Positions 8,975 through 17,864 of a DNA stretch of 64,000 nt are shown here, in pieces (position 1 is the stretch's first letter; the number at the start of each line of letters is the position of its first letter). The DNA comes from Peribacillus deserti (GTDB taxonomy: Bacteria; Bacillota; Bacilli; Bacillales; DSM-1321), in contig NZ_JAFBFI010000014.1 of NCBI RefSeq assembly GCF_016909175.1, positions 62,001 to 126,000 on the forward strand, written 5' to 3'. The notes below the pieces were generated by a model, which made no database searches, was not told the origin of the DNA, and worked only from the letters and a program-made list of their open reading frames with translations. The position numbers and the translations under genes were made by a program.

Positions 8975-9220
8975 ATGGTGATGATGCGCTTAACTAGAGA
9001 CCAAAAAAATATTTTGGTTGAAAAAATCCAGGAATTTTTTTACCAAGAGCATGGGGAAGAACTGGGGAACCTTGCTGGTGAGAACTTATTAGAATTTATT
9101 TATAGAGAAATCGGTCCTTATATCTACAATATAGGCATTAGTGATGCGAAAGCTCTTGTGCAGGACAGAATGCTTAATATAGATGAGGACTTATCTTCAC
9201 TGGAAAGACCATTAAAATGA
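8975..9220 (+). CDS. DUF2164 family protein
   Basis: This 81-residue protein fits the DUF2164 family: an N-terminal helix of charged residues, the IQEFFYQEHGEELGNLAGE block, and a central FIYREIGPYIYN stretch. The function is unknown. The exact start is uncertain: ATG GTG ATG ATG codons follow one another from 8975 to 8986, and GGGAG lies 5 nt before the first. It is directly downstream of yfkK. Confidence 0.78.
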   Translation: MVMMRLTRDQKNILVEKIQEFFYQEHGEELGNLAGENLLEFIYREIGPYIYNIGISDAKALVQDRMLNIDEDLSSLERPLK

Positions 9221-9221
9221 C

Positions 9222-9256
9222 AAAAAAGCATCGGACTTCAGTCCCGATGCTTTTTC
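9222..9256. terminator. Bidirectional terminator between DUF2164 gene and map
   Basis: A stem of about 14 bp with one bulge (arms AAAAAAGCATCGG and CCGATGCTTTTT) serves the two convergent genes. A and T tracts lie on both sides. Confidence 0.8.
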
Positions 9257-9264
9257 TCTGGAGT

Positions 9265-10020
9265 TCATTCTTCCTCTTGTTCCGTCAGTATAACCGGTCC
9301 ATTTGAGGTAATAGCTATTGTATGCTCATATTGGGCAGAAAACTCCCCATCATGCGTTCTAGCAGTCCATTTATTATCGTCCAATTTAGACATAAAAGAA
9401 CCAATATTAATCATCGGTTCAATGGTAAACACCATTCCCTCTTTAATTCTTGGTCCTTTACCCGGAGATCCGAAATGGGGTACGTCTGGCTTTTCATGAA
9501 TGACGGAACCAATTCCATGTCCAATAAAATCACGAACTATAGAAAATCCTTTCGCTTCTGTAAAGGATTGGATTGCATGGCCAATATCGCCGATTCTGTT
9601 TCCAATTTGGGCAGCTTCAATCCCTTTGTAAAGGGCTTCCCTGGTTACGTCCAGTAACTCTTGTACTTTTGGGCTTACTTCCCCTACGGCATAGGACCAG
9701 GCAGAATCAGCCAGGGCTCCGTTCAGATTGACAACCATATCAATGGTGACAATATCTCCTTCCTTTAAAGGAGTTTTTCTCGGAAATCCATGACAGATTT
9801 CATCATTTATACTGGCACAGATGGCATATTCATATCCTTTATAGCCTTTTTGCTGCGGGATAGCGCCGCGTTCTGTTAAATATTTATCAACAAACTCTTC
9901 AATTTCCCATGTAGTAACCCCTGGAGCAATCCTTTTTGAAATTTCTCTATGGCAAGCTGCCAGAAGTTTCCCTGCTTCATGCATCGCTTTAATTTCCCGG
10001 GGCGACTTAATAACGATCAT
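9265..10020 (-). CDS. map: Methionine aminopeptidase, type I (MapB/YflG-like)
   Basis: This cytoplasmic metallo-aminopeptidase of 251 residues removes N-terminal Met from nascent proteins. The five metal ligands are visible in order: Asp in DMVVN, Asp in NGALADSAW, His in FIGHGIG, Glu in TIEPM, and Glu in QYEHT. An upstream in-frame extension exists (to 10098), but I start at the ATG at 10020, because AGGAGT lies 7 nt upstream and the protein then has normal type-I length. The ribosomal-protein operon usually carries another map in Bacillus; this one lies next to yfkM, like the extra YflG enzyme. Confidence 0.9.
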   Translation of the reverse strand: MIVIKSPREIKAMHEAGKLLAACHREISKRIAPGVTTWEIEEFVDKYLTERGAIPQQKGYKGYEYAICASINDEICHGFPRKTPLKEGDIVTIDMVVNLNGALADSAWSYAVGEVSPKVQELLDVTREALYKGIEAAQIGNRIGDIGHAIQSFTEAKGFSIVRDFIGHGIGSVIHEKPDVPHFGSPGKGPRIKEGMVFTIEPMINIGSFMSKLDDNKWTARTHDGEFSAQYEHTIAITSNGPVILTEQEEE

Positions 10021-10074
10021 ATATAACACTCCTGAATGATTCCCTTTTTTCTTATTGTATCCTAATACAGAAAA

Positions 10075-10106
10075 AACGGGAAACGGAGCAGCCCCCATTT
10101 CCCATT
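10075..10106 (-). terminator. Terminator after yfkM
   Basis: Read on the minus strand, a 12-bp stem with two G-U pairs (10106-10095 with 10086-10075) is followed by TTTT. It lies between the yfkM stop and the map ribosome binding site. Confidence 0.7.
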
Positions 10107-10119
10107 TATTTTCCGTTCC

Positions 10120-10635
10120 TTATTTAAGCAAATTAAGTGATTCTCTTGTAAAGGCAGGGATATCATCTGGAGTACGGCTGGTCACCAGCTGGCTGCCGCA
10201 TACAACGACTTCTTCATCCTTAAAGTTTACTCCTGCATACTCCATGTCCACCTGGATAGATGTGTACCCCGTTGCCGTTCTTCCTTCTAGTGTTTTTGCT
10301 GTGATTAGCAGCTGAGGTCCGTGGCAGATAGCGAATACAGGCTTTTTTTCATCCATAAATGATTTTGCAAATTGGACAAACCTGTTGTCTGCACGGAGCT
10401 GATCAGGAGAAAAACCACCCGGGATAAAGAGTGCGTCAAATTCCTCTGGGTTTACGCTGTCAATTGCCTCATCTATCGTTACCTCTACTTCACCTTGTTT
10501 CCCTTTAACCGATTTACCCTTTTCTTTTTCGATTGTTACCACAGTGTGGCCAGCCTCTTTAAAGGCATTTGCAGGGTCCCTGTATTCGGAGTCTTCAAAA
10601 TCATTCGTTACAACACATGCGATTTTTTTGCTCAT
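10120..10635 (-). CDS. yfkM: DJ-1/PfpI family protein (general stress protein 18, YfkM)
   Basis: This 171-residue member of the DJ-1/PfpI superfamily has the nucleophile elbow with Cys104 in AICHGPQ and the acidic residue of the family earlier (E16). Members act as deglycase-like or protease-like stress proteins; the exact reaction of YfkM is not settled. GGAGGGGG supports the ATG start. It is in the same place as in B. subtilis, next to map. I looked for a sigma-B promoter upstream and did not see a good one. Confidence 0.87.
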   Translation of the reverse strand: MSKKIACVVTNDFEDSEYRDPANAFKEAGHTVVTIEKEKGKSVKGKQGEVEVTIDEAIDSVNPEEFDALFIPGGFSPDQLRADNRFVQFAKSFMDEKKPVFAICHGPQLLITAKTLEGRTATGYTSIQVDMEYAGVNFKDEEVVVCGSQLVTSRTPDDIPAFTRESLNLLK

Positions 10636-10703
10636 TTATATCCCCCTCCATAATTATAAGTTAACACCATATTTCTTCCCTTTAATAACCGGGATAAACA
10701 TGA

Positions 10704-12545
10704 TTATTCGGCTGATGATAAGCTGATATAATCTATTTCAGCATCTCCCGAAGAATGTGTGAGCGTTATATCATTTACACCTTTACGCAGCCTTAAGCTA
10801 GCAGACGACATGGCTAAACCTGTGTACCTGCCATTCACATAGACCTTTTGAACATCAGGGGACGAATTGGCTGATTCATTTTTGATTGTTAATAGGTAGC
10901 TGCCTTCTTTTGAAACCATGACTGGAAAGTGAATCTTGCTTCCCTTGTTTGTTTGTACTGTTTGATGATTGCTAGACTGCAGATCATTAATAACTTCAGC
11001 GTTTTTTACATAGCCATGTTCAGCCTCGTACTTCACTGTTTTCATTTCTTTCGGAATTAATTCTATAGAATCAATTTCCGTGAAAAGCTTCCCTTTTGAG
11101 ATGCGAATAATATTCTGCTCCTTATCTAACACTGCATCCATCTCCGCAGCTCTCCAGGAATCCCATCCAAATGGCTGATACGACAATTCTTGCACCTTGC
11201 CATTGATACTTACTAAGTGGGATGTTGTTTCACCCATTCCAGTTGAATATCTTACTTTAAGGGTGTACTCACCTTTTGGCACTCCCACGTTAAATTCTAC
11301 ATAACTGTCCTCAAAATCGATCATTCCTACTTTTGCTCCTCCAGATGCACCTGTATTATTTACAATACGGGCATTGTGGACAGTCCCCTGCTCCGCTTCG
11401 TACTTATATACAAGACCTGGAAGCTTTGGTACAAGGTCTCCTTTTGATTCTCCTGAAGGAACGCGCATTAACGTATCCGCTGCTAGTGGTACTCCAAAGT
11501 TTGGTGTTCCATCCTTATTCCATGTAAATGGCTGCATCCGCACACTGCGGTTCCACCCTGCCCCCTGAAACTTGGCTGCATGATAGATAATCCAGTCTTC
11601 TTTACCATCCGGTGATTTCACAAAACTATTATGGCCTGGCCCATACACATTTAATTCTAGGTTCTTTTGAAAGACAGGCTGCTGGCTCTTTTTCCATGAG
11701 TCTTTCTTTAGCGGATTTTTGCCATCCAGTGACAGCATGCCGAGGCAGTAATCAACCGTCCAGCTGCCGCTTGCTGAATATACGATAAAAACCTGCCCTT
11801 TTTTATTTTTTAGGATTTGAGGTCCCTCATTAATCAGAGGGGTTCCGTGCTTTTCCCATTCAAGCTCAGGTCTTGAGATTTCTACCCGATCCCCGCTTAA
11901 AGTCCATGGATTTTTCATTGGAGCAATATATAAGTTCTGGCTTACATTTTCATCGCCTTCCCAGCCTGACCAAACAAAGTACAACTGATCATTATGCCGA
12001 AGAACAGTTCCATCAATCGCCCATTTATCTGTTGCTGCCGCAATTTTACCGTAATTACCGCCAGGATGGTGATACGGCCCTAAAGGGTCTGCCCCTTCTG
12101 ATTCCAGCACATACATCCGCTGCTTGCCCATATCTCCTTCAGAACCTGCGTAATAGATATACCATTTCCCATTAATAAAATGTAGTTCCGGCGCCCACAT
12201 ATGTTCTCTATTAGGAGCGTCAGCACTTGGAGTCCACACAACTGTCTTTTCTGCACGATCCAGTTCAGATAATTTTTTAGTTTTCCAGATTGTGATATTT
12301 CCGCCTGTCGTCTGCGTGTAATAATAATAGCCGTCTGAATGCTTCACTGCCCATGGGTCAGCACCATCTCCAATGACCGGATTTTTAAATACTCCAAAGT
12401 CGTTTGTATCGATTTTCGCATTAAAGGTGTGCGGTCCTCCTGGTATTAGTCTCTCTGAAGCCATCGATTCCTTAGGCATGTTAGTAAACAAAAGCGGCAG
12501 GAGCAAGGCTGCAGCCGATATTTTCCCAAATGAATGCACGTTCAA
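10704..12545 (-). CDS. Secreted GH43 glycosidase (arabinanase/arabinofuranosidase type) with two CBM6/35-like modules
   Basis: This 613-residue exported enzyme has a signal peptide of about 29 residues, then a five-bladed-propeller GH43 domain (about 45-370). The expected acidic residues are visible: the base Asp in GADPW, the Asp in WAIDG, and the acid Glu in NEGPQ. Two C-terminal modules begin with YKYEAEQG (about 385) and VKYEAEHG (about 505). Both have the EAE opening typical of CBM6/CBM35 carbohydrate binding. The likely substrate is arabinan or arabinoxylan side chains. It starts at TTG, 7 nt after AAGGAGAGG. A cre-like site lies about 45 nt upstream. No sugar transporter gene is adjacent. 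Confidence 0.82.
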   Translation of the reverse strand: MNVHSFGKISAAALLLPLLFTNMPKESMASERLIPGGPHTFNAKIDTNDFGVFKNPVIGDGADPWAVKHSDGYYYYTQTTGGNITIWKTKKLSELDRAEKTVVWTPSADAPNREHMWAPELHFINGKWYIYYAGSEGDMGKQRMYVLESEGADPLGPYHHPGGNYGKIAAATDKWAIDGTVLRHNDQLYFVWSGWEGDENVSQNLYIAPMKNPWTLSGDRVEISRPELEWEKHGTPLINEGPQILKNKKGQVFIVYSASGSWTVDYCLGMLSLDGKNPLKKDSWKKSQQPVFQKNLELNVYGPGHNSFVKSPDGKEDWIIYHAAKFQGAGWNRSVRMQPFTWNKDGTPNFGVPLAADTLMRVPSGESKGDLVPKLPGLVYKYEAEQGTVHNARIVNNTGASGGAKVGMIDFEDSYVEFNVGVPKGEYTLKVRYSTGMGETTSHLVSINGKVQELSYQPFGWDSWRAAEMDAVLDKEQNIIRISKGKLFTEIDSIELIPKEMKTVKYEAEHGYVKNAEVINDLQSSNHQTVQTNKGSKIHFPVMVSKEGSYLLTIKNESANSSPDVQKVYVNGRYTGLAMSSASLRLRKGVNDITLTHSSGDAEIDYISLSSAE

Positions 12546-12589
12546 GTGAAATCCTCTCCTTATTTATGATGTTTTAGCAACTACTAAAA

Positions 12590-12603
12590 TGATAGCGCTT
12601 ACC
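12590..12603 (-). promoter_or_regulatory. cre-like catabolite control site upstream of the GH43 gene
   Basis: TGATAGCGCTTACC matches the CcpA-binding consensus TGWAANCGNTNWCA at 12 of 14 positions and is nearly palindromic around GCGC. It lies 45 nt before the glycosidase start. CcpA control of an arabinan-degrading enzyme fits known practice in Bacillus. Confidence 0.5.
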
Positions 12604-12662
12604 AATTGATAGAACATCGCACTTTACTCCCATTTACTGTTACATTTGTCCTGAATAAAATA

Positions 12663-12686
12663 AGCAGAATCACATGTGATTCTGCT
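12663..12686 (-). terminator. Terminator overlapping the end of the hydrolase gene
   Basis: A 24-nt perfect palindrome (AGCAGAATCACA and its complement) covers the stop codon at 12670-12672. On the minus strand it is followed by TTATTTTATT. Confidence 0.65.
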
Positions 12687-13554
12687 CCTTAGGGGCGGAC
12701 ACCTCCTGTATTTGTTGAAGTACATCCCGCCAGATTGATAAAAACATAAAGTGCCCTTTATCTTTAATGATAAACATCCGTGATTTCGTGTACCGCTGCT
12801 TTAAAAAACGGGAAGTGAACACCGTCCAAAGGTGATCGTCCTCTCCCTGCCAGATTATGGTTGGATAACAGCCGCTGGGCCTTACTTCAAAGTCTGCCTT
12901 ACACATGGCGAGTACTTCATAGTAAACCGCCATCCCCTCATATTGATAGGCATCATAAGTTGCCTTTTTCAGCAACTCTGTAAACAGCATAGCAGCTTCC
13001 TTATCATCGTGGACCATCTTCTCCATTCTATTCATAACTGCATGATCGATATCCTGATTAATCCTTTTGCTTACTCTTTTAAATAAATATCTGCACACAC
13101 CAGGGAAATGTAACATAATCCATCTTACAATTTTCCACTTTACCGGCATTATTCTTTCCACTTCTGGCTGGCTCAATGGCAGCACACTGCCGAGTAAGGT
13201 TAAACTTGATACACATTGTGGATATAGACGAGCAAACTCTTGAGCAAACATGCCTCCTGTGGACCAGCCTGCCACTGCACACCGCTTAATTCCTAAGCAG
13301 GACAGCAACTGATAGAGATCCTCCGCAAAATCTTCAGAGGAGTAGCCTGGATGCAAGTCTGATTTTCCATACCCCGGCCGGTCAACGGCGATGACAAATA
13401 GCCGTAAGTCGGAAAGCACGTCCCGATCTTCCACCATTACAGCGGAAGACGACCCAAATCCATGCAAATACACGACTGGGTGGTGGGCCGGGTCTCCAAC
13501 TATTCTATACGATAATTTTCTTCCATCAGATAGAGTATATAATTCATAATCCAT
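12670..13554 (-). CDS. Alpha/beta hydrolase
   Basis: This 294-residue alpha/beta hydrolase fold protein has the oxyanion motif YLHGFGSS (29-36), the nucleophile Ser98 in GWSTGG, a late acid residue in WQGEDDHLW, and His268 in KGHFMF. The catalytic triad is therefore complete. There is no signal peptide, so it is cytoplasmic. The substrate cannot be told from the sequence; esterase, lactonase or haloperoxidase-like activity are all possible. No good ribosome binding site precedes the ATG at 13554. It is transcribed on its own between the GH43 gene and motB. Confidence 0.78.
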   Translation of the reverse strand: MDYELYTLSDGRKLSYRIVGDPAHHPVVYLHGFGSSSAVMVEDRDVLSDLRLFVIAVDRPGYGKSDLHPGYSSEDFAEDLYQLLSCLGIKRCAVAGWSTGGMFAQEFARLYPQCVSSLTLLGSVLPLSQPEVERIMPVKWKIVRWIMLHFPGVCRYLFKRVSKRINQDIDHAVMNRMEKMVHDDKEAAMLFTELLKKATYDAYQYEGMAVYYEVLAMCKADFEVRPSGCYPTIIWQGEDDHLWTVFTSRFLKQRYTKSRMFIIKDKGHFMFLSIWRDVLQQIQEVSAPKEQNHM

Positions 13555-13620
13555 AGTATGTCCGCATCCATTCGAAAACCCATAAAGTTCTACCCATTTA
13601 CCCTAATATATAAAAATAAA

Positions 13621-13643
13621 AACCCTGTCCCTCAGACAGAGTT
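13621..13643 (-). terminator. Terminator after motAB
   Basis: The stem AACTCTGTC/GACAGGGTT (one G-U or mismatch position, 5-nt loop) is followed on the minus strand by TTTTATTTTT. Confidence 0.7.
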
Positions 13644-13665
13644 AAATGTGTTTATTTACTTATGG

Positions 13666-14448
13666 CTATCTAGCTCCTGATTCTTTCTGTTCACGAGGCA
13701 TAATCAGGATTTCCACTCTTCGGTTAGCTGCTCGTCCTGCTGCAGTTGAATTAGAGGAAACAGGCTTAAACTCCCCATATCCTTTGGCACTAAACCATTG
13801 GGGCTTTAATTTTGGATTTTCTAATAGTATTTTCATAAAATTAACGGCGCGCATAACACTAAGGTCCCAGTTGGAGTCAAATTCCGACGTACTGATCGGC
13901 ATATTATCGGTATGACCGCTGATCACAATCCCCCTCGGCGGATTCATTACCAGCAGGTCTGATATTTCTCCGGCCAATTCTCTATCGACTCCCCTGATTT
14001 CAGCCAGACCGGATTCGAATAAGATTTTATCACTGATGGTAACAAGCAGGCCTTCATCTGTAAGCTTGGTCCCAAGTCTCCCCGTTAACTTATTTTTATC
14101 AATGTAGGTATTTACCCTTTCCTGGATTTCGGCGAGCTCTTGCTGATCCTCATCGCCTAACCCTTTATCCTCTTGATCATTTCCGCTGACAGCATTATTT
14201 TCACTATTAAGATTCTTACTAGAGTTCTCTGGAACAGGACTTGGATAATCCAATACGCCAGTTCCGCCTGAAAAAACGTCATCAAATGCCTGGGATACAA
14301 GCTTAAACTTGGCTGCATCTACTGAGCTCATGGCAAATAATACAATAAATAAAGCAACCAGCAGGGTCAGAAGGTCTGCATATGGAAGAAGCCAGCTTTC
14401 GTCGACATGCTCCTCATGATTCTTATGTTTTTTCCTCCGCTTAGACAT
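13666..14448 (-). CDS. motB: Flagellar motor stator protein MotB
   Basis: This 260-residue stator subunit anchors the flagellar motor to peptidoglycan. It has a short basic cytoplasmic start, one membrane helix (about 20-42) with the proton-carrying Asp25 in LPYADLL, a linker with low-complexity Asn/Ser residues (about 70-110), and a C-terminal OmpA-like peptidoglycan-binding domain (about 135-255, with GHTDNMP and the ending RAANRRVEILIMP). The plug-region sequence and overall match are MotB rather than the sodium-type MotS. Its ATG overlaps the motA stop by 8 nt, which suggests translational coupling. Confidence 0.93.
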   Translation of the reverse strand: MSKRRKKHKNHEEHVDESWLLPYADLLTLLVALFIVLFAMSSVDAAKFKLVSQAFDDVFSGGTGVLDYPSPVPENSSKNLNSENNAVSGNDQEDKGLGDEDQQELAEIQERVNTYIDKNKLTGRLGTKLTDEGLLVTISDKILFESGLAEIRGVDRELAGEISDLLVMNPPRGIVISGHTDNMPISTSEFDSNWDLSVMRAVNFMKILLENPKLKPQWFSAKGYGEFKPVSSNSTAAGRAANRRVEILIMPREQKESGAR

Positions 14449-15232
14449 CCTTGTTCACTTCGCCTTCAAGCCACTTTTTCCTGTCTCCTGCCGGCAGATA
14501 TGAAGTCAGCTTCTGCTCGATTGTCCTCGGTGCTTCTCCTTCAATAATAGAAAGAATTCCTTCAATCATCATTTGTTTAATCTGTACTTCTTCCTTAGAT
14601 TTTCTCTTTAACTTATTAGCAAATGGATGCCACAGCATATACCCTGTGAATATTCCCATAAGTGTAGCAACAAAAGCAGCTGCAATGGCATGTCCGAGTG
14701 CTTCCGTATCATTCATATTGCCGAGAGCTGCAATCAGGCCTACAACAGCACCCAATACCCCAAGAGTTGGAGCATATGTACCAGCCTGTGTAAAAATGGC
14801 AGCTCCACCTTGGTGCCTTTCTTCCATTGCATCAATTTCTTCAGATAGCAGGTCTCTGATATAATCCGCGCTTTGACCTTCTACCGCTAAGTTTAAACCA
14901 TTTTTTAAGAAGGGCTCCTCTACATCCTCGGAAATGGCTTCGAGAGCGAGCAGGCCTTCCTTTCTTGCAATAACGGCCCATTCCGAGAAAGTTTTAATAA
15001 CCTCTTCCGCACTGATTAGCTTTTTTTCGGTAAATAATATTTTAAAGAGCTTTGGCACCCTTTTTATTTCATTTATAGGAAAAGCAATCACTACTGCAGC
15101 TATAGTTCCAAGCAAAATGATTAACAAAGCCGCCGGATTAGCCAGGGCTACCGGGCTTACACCCTTCAAGACCATACCAACTCCTACCGCAATCAGAGCG
15201 AGTACAATACCTATTACCGATGTTTTATCCAT
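14441..15232 (-). CDS. motA: Flagellar motor stator protein MotA
   Basis: This 263-residue proton-channel stator subunit has four membrane helices (two near the N-terminus, two at about 150-205) and a large cytoplasmic loop that contacts the rotor. The helix-3 region with TQAGTYAPTLGVLGAVVGLI and the basic WHPFANKLKRKS stretch are nearly as in B. subtilis MotA. I choose the ATG at 15232: AGGTGGG lies 5 nt before it, and it gives the usual N-terminus MDKTS. The in-frame GTG at 15241 lies within the ribosome binding site. It forms an operon with motB. Confidence 0.94.
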   Translation of the reverse strand: MDKTSVIGIVLALIAVGVGMVLKGVSPVALANPAALLIILLGTIAAVVIAFPINEIKRVPKLFKILFTEKKLISAEEVIKTFSEWAVIARKEGLLALEAISEDVEEPFLKNGLNLAVEGQSADYIRDLLSEEIDAMEERHQGGAAIFTQAGTYAPTLGVLGAVVGLIAALGNMNDTEALGHAIAAAFVATLMGIFTGYMLWHPFANKLKRKSKEEVQIKQMMIEGILSIIEGEAPRTIEQKLTSYLPAGDRKKWLEGEVNKDV

Positions 15233-15361
15233 AAAACCCACCTGTCTTTAATAAAAGTCGTATTTGATTCTTTTATTTATATCGGATACAACAGGTAAAT
15301 AGTGAGCACTTTTAGTTATTTTTTTGCTTATGTTTCGTTCATGGGCCTTTAAAATAAAAAA

Positions 15362-15383
15362 ATCCGCCCCTGCAGGGACAGAT
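15362..15383 (-). terminator. Terminator after the DUF1992 gene
   Basis: A 9-bp stem with G-U pairs (15375-15383 with 15362-15370) and a TGCA loop is followed on the minus strand by TTTTTTTATTTT. Confidence 0.72.
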
Positions 15384-15384
15384 C

Positions 15385-15765
15385 TTATTTTCGAGATAGT
15401 TTATCATAAACTTTTTGATTATACTGTTTGAATGCATGAGAATGGTTCGATTTCCGCTTTTCTATTACTTTCCCAAATTGATAGAGTTTTTCGTTCAGCT
15501 GCTTCTTTAATGATTCTCTCTCTTCAGGATCATAACAATAGGCAGCTAAATCTTCTAAGTTCATCAATTCTTTTCGCAAAGCCTCTTCCTGCTGGTCCAG
15601 CATGCCGGCATTTTTCATCAGCTTGTAAGCCATGCGAAGACTTTCAGGAATAGAAGATTCATCCTCAATCTCTAAAGGGCGGCCATATCCGGGCAGCCTT
15701 TGAAATTCCCCTTCATCAATTGATCTCTTGATCTTATCTTCAGCAACCAGGTGTGCAAAATCCAT
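15385..15765 (-). CDS. DUF1992 protein (YflB-like, DnaJ-homologue C28 domain)
   Basis: This 126-residue soluble protein begins with the family signature: EDKIKRSIDEGEFQRLPGYG near residues 9-28, then PLEIEDESSIPESLRMAYKL. This is the DUF1992 domain, also found in DNAJC28. The C-terminal half is a charged helical region. Function in bacteria is unknown to me. GGAGGAG supports the start. It resembles B. subtilis YflB from memory. Confidence 0.82.
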   Translation of the reverse strand: MDFAHLVAEDKIKRSIDEGEFQRLPGYGRPLEIEDESSIPESLRMAYKLMKNAGMLDQQEEALRKELMNLEDLAAYCYDPEERESLKKQLNEKLYQFGKVIEKRKSNHSHAFKQYNQKVYDKLSRK

Positions 15766-16239
15766 GATTCACTCCTCCAAGAAATCGTTTTGTATGATCA
15801 CTATGAGCAGTTTAATTTAATTTATTTATTAGTATCCTACACTTTTGGCATGAAAATTAAATGGGGTTAGTTGTTATCGTTTTTTGACTTTTGATGTAGT
15901 ACCTTATTAAGACCCAGCAATATCTTACGTGCACCTGCTTAAACGGGGTTTTTAAACATTCTGGGTTTAGTCATTAACCGATCTTCTGAAAAAAGGGTGA
16001 TTATAGTAACTGCTGGTTTATAATTTTACTTTTTACCTGTTATTCTGACCCTATCCTGCAGGAAAAGAAAAGGTTAAGACCGTAATTTGTTATAAAAATA
16101 GAAACTATGACAGTTTTTGTAATATTATTGTAATATTTCTTAATAGACTTGTAATGAATTTTCTGAAATCTTTTTGTTATAGTAAGATTATCATAGAAAC
16201 AACCAAAATCTTACACGAAAACGGGTCGGAGGTTCTATA
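15766..16239. other. Intergenic region before the NlpC/P60 gene
   Basis: About 470 AT-rich bases lie between divergently transcribed genes. I looked for a ydaO (c-di-AMP) riboswitch, common before cell-wall hydrolases, and did not find its conserved blocks. TATAGT near 16176 could be a -10 element for the hydrolase, but no matching -35 stands out. Nothing else is seen. Confidence 0.45.
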
Positions 16240-16686
16240 GTGAAGAAAGTTTTTATAGCATCCTTGCTTCTTTTTATGATGTTAGCAGGATATTTAACTC
16301 CAGGTATTAAGGCCGAAGCATCATATTCACCTGATAAGGTAGTAACTGAAGGTAAAAAATACATAGGAACTAAATATAGATATGGCGGTACCACACCAAG
16401 AGGTTTTGATTGTTCAGGTTTTGTAGGGTATACATATAAAAAGAGTACTGGGAAAGTCTTACCGCGTACAGCGGCTGAAATATTCAGCAAAGGCAGCGCT
16501 GTTAAGAAATCCAGCTTAAAAAAAGGTGATCTTGTTTTTTTTAGTACATATAAAAGAGGCGCATCTCATGTGGGTATTTATGTAGGTTCAAATCAATTTA
16601 TCCATGCTGCGTCCAGCGGAGTAAAAATCGATTCAATGAATAACGTTTACTGGAAGCCAAAATTTTTGGGAGCCAAAAGATTATAA
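16240..16686 (+). CDS. Secreted NlpC/P60 family cell-wall peptidase
   Basis: This 148-residue protein has a signal peptide (about 1-27) followed directly by a minimal NlpC/P60 domain. The catalytic Cys58 (FDCSGFV), His110 (ASHVGIY) and third residue His122 (FIHAASS) are all present. It should cleave peptide stems of peptidoglycan (gamma-D-Glu-diamino acid type). There are no LysM or SH3 binding modules, unlike LytE/LytF, so it is a short stand-alone enzyme. It starts at GTG with GGAGG 7 nt before. It is transcribed alone and ends at a strong terminator. Confidence 0.88.
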   Translation: MKKVFIASLLLFMMLAGYLTPGIKAEASYSPDKVVTEGKKYIGTKYRYGGTTPRGFDCSGFVGYTYKKSTGKVLPRTAAEIFSKGSAVKKSSLKKGDLVFFSTYKRGASHVGIYVGSNQFIHAASSGVKIDSMNNVYWKPKFLGAKRL

Positions 16687-16691
16687 AACCG

Positions 16692-16714
16692 AACAGACGG
16701 CTGCCGCTGTCTGT
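16692..16714 (+). terminator. Terminator after the NlpC/P60 gene
   Basis: The stem AACAGAC-GC/GC-GTCTGTT with one internal mismatch and a 4-nt loop is followed by a run of seven T. Confidence 0.82.
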
Positions 16715-16860
16715 TTTTTTATACCCCATTTTCCAATGTAAAAAACCCTTTTTAATGATTTTTCTTGTTAAATTTTGTCCGGGTAAAAACTACAATCTCT
16801 TTGATAATTCTGGAATGTTTGAGCAAACTTGTGATAGACCATGAAAAAGGAGGCATTTGA

Positions 16861-17031
16861 ATGTCACGCGGAAAATCATTTGATCACAAGCGCAGAGGTC
16901 ATCCAGGCAACTTTCCAGATCATACCTTTGTTGAAGAAAAAAATTCTTCACGTCAATTTGAAGAAGTAGAGGATATTGTTACACATGAAGCCTTCAAAAA
17001 CCGGATAAAAACGGGTGAAAATGAAGAGTAA
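16861..17031 (+). CDS. Small hydrophilic protein of 56 residues, unrecognised
   Basis: A 57-codon frame starts ATG TCA CGC, with AAAAAGGAGG 6 nt upstream, an excellent ribosome binding site. The product is very hydrophilic: basic at the N-terminus (SRGKSFDHKRRGH), acidic in the second half. It resembles short uncharacterised Bacillus proteins, but I cannot name a family. A hairpin (17043-17071) follows 12 nt after the stop. It is a stand-alone gene between the wall hydrolase and the XRE regulator. Confidence 0.68.
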   Translation: MSRGKSFDHKRRGHPGNFPDHTFVEEKNSSRQFEEVEDIVTHEAFKNRIKTGENEE

Positions 17032-17042
17032 CTTAAAGAACA

Positions 17043-17071
17043 AAGCAGGCATTTCTTATGAGTGCCTGCTT
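17043..17071 (+). terminator. Hairpin after the small ORF
   Basis: A perfect 9-bp stem AAGCAGGCA/TGCCTGCTT has an 11-nt loop. The T tract after it is weak. From here to 17288 nothing else is seen except a 19-nt palindrome at 17268-17286 just past the XRE gene stop. Confidence 0.5.
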
Positions 17072-17288
17072 ATGGGTTAAACTTCTCTTTCTCTTAGCCT
17101 TCTAGAACATTAACGTTGTGCAGGGCGACGTGCTGGTCTTATCCTTATTTTTGTGTGAGCCCTAGCACATCTTCTAAGCTGCTGGAATCTACTTTGACTT
17201 CATCATATGACGCTATGTAATACACTCTGCCTGTCAACGTTATATTCACTAGTTATTTTCCTTATAGAAATAAGATTATCTTATTTAA

Positions 17289-17864
17289 CTATTCTAGCGA
17301 CATCATCCAGATCCCGACAGCCGGTATAGAGCCTGTATTCTTGAAACTATGGGGACTGGTACTATCAAATGTGATAGAGTCACCTTCATGTATTTCATAC
17401 ACTTGATCACCAATCGTTACCTCCATGCTCCCTTGCAGCATATATCCGCTTTCCTCTCCATTATGAAACATTAAAGGCTGTTCTTTTGTTTGTGCTGCTT
17501 GAAGAATCATTTTAAAAAATTTATATTTTTTGCCTGTATTAGGTGTAAGCATTTCATACCATACTTCTGGTCTGGACATTTGGAGCTTACGATGCTCACC
17601 TTGCCGGATAATTTTCACACTTTCAGGCTCTTGATCTTCAAAAAATGTAAATACATCAACCTCTAGGAAGTAGCTCAGCTTCCATAATGTATCTAGAGAA
17701 GGCGCAGCCAAGCCGCGTTCAATTTGGGAGATCAAACTCTGGCTGACTCCAATAAGCTCTCCAAGTTTATCAGTGGTGTACCCTTTTGTTTTTCTATAAT
17801 GACGTATCTTATTTCCAATCAGCTCCTTAGGGAGCTCTGCTGGCTGTTCAAGCCTACTTTCCAT
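17289..17864 (-). CDS. XRE-family regulator with C-terminal cupin
   Basis: This 191-residue regulator has an N-terminal helix-turn-helix (about 15-70, with LGELIGVSQSLISQIERG) and a C-terminal cupin_2 ligand-binding barrel (about 110-190, with HNGEESGYMLQGSMEVTIGD). This is the PuuR/SutR-like architecture that senses small amines, amino acids or their derivatives. I start at 17864, because AAAGGAGGAG lies 6 nt upstream; the start overlaps the end of the M20 peptidase gene by 11 nt. The overlap implies co-translation and a shared role, probably regulation of the amidohydrolase operon. Confidence 0.83.
   Translation of the reverse strand: MESRLEQPAELPKELIGNKIRHYRKTKGYTTDKLGELIGVSQSLISQIERGLAAPSLDTLWKLSYFLEVDVFTFFEDQEPESVKIIRQGEHRKLQMSRPEVWYEMLTPNTGKKYKFFKMILQAAQTKEQPLMFHNGEESGYMLQGSMEVTIGDQVYEIHEGDSITFDSTSPHSFKNTGSIPAVGIWMMSLE

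Noticed and set aside
15850-16230. Possible c-di-AMP (ydaO) riboswitch before the NlpC/P60 gene
   Set aside because: None of its conserved blocks could be found; only scattered G-rich pieces.
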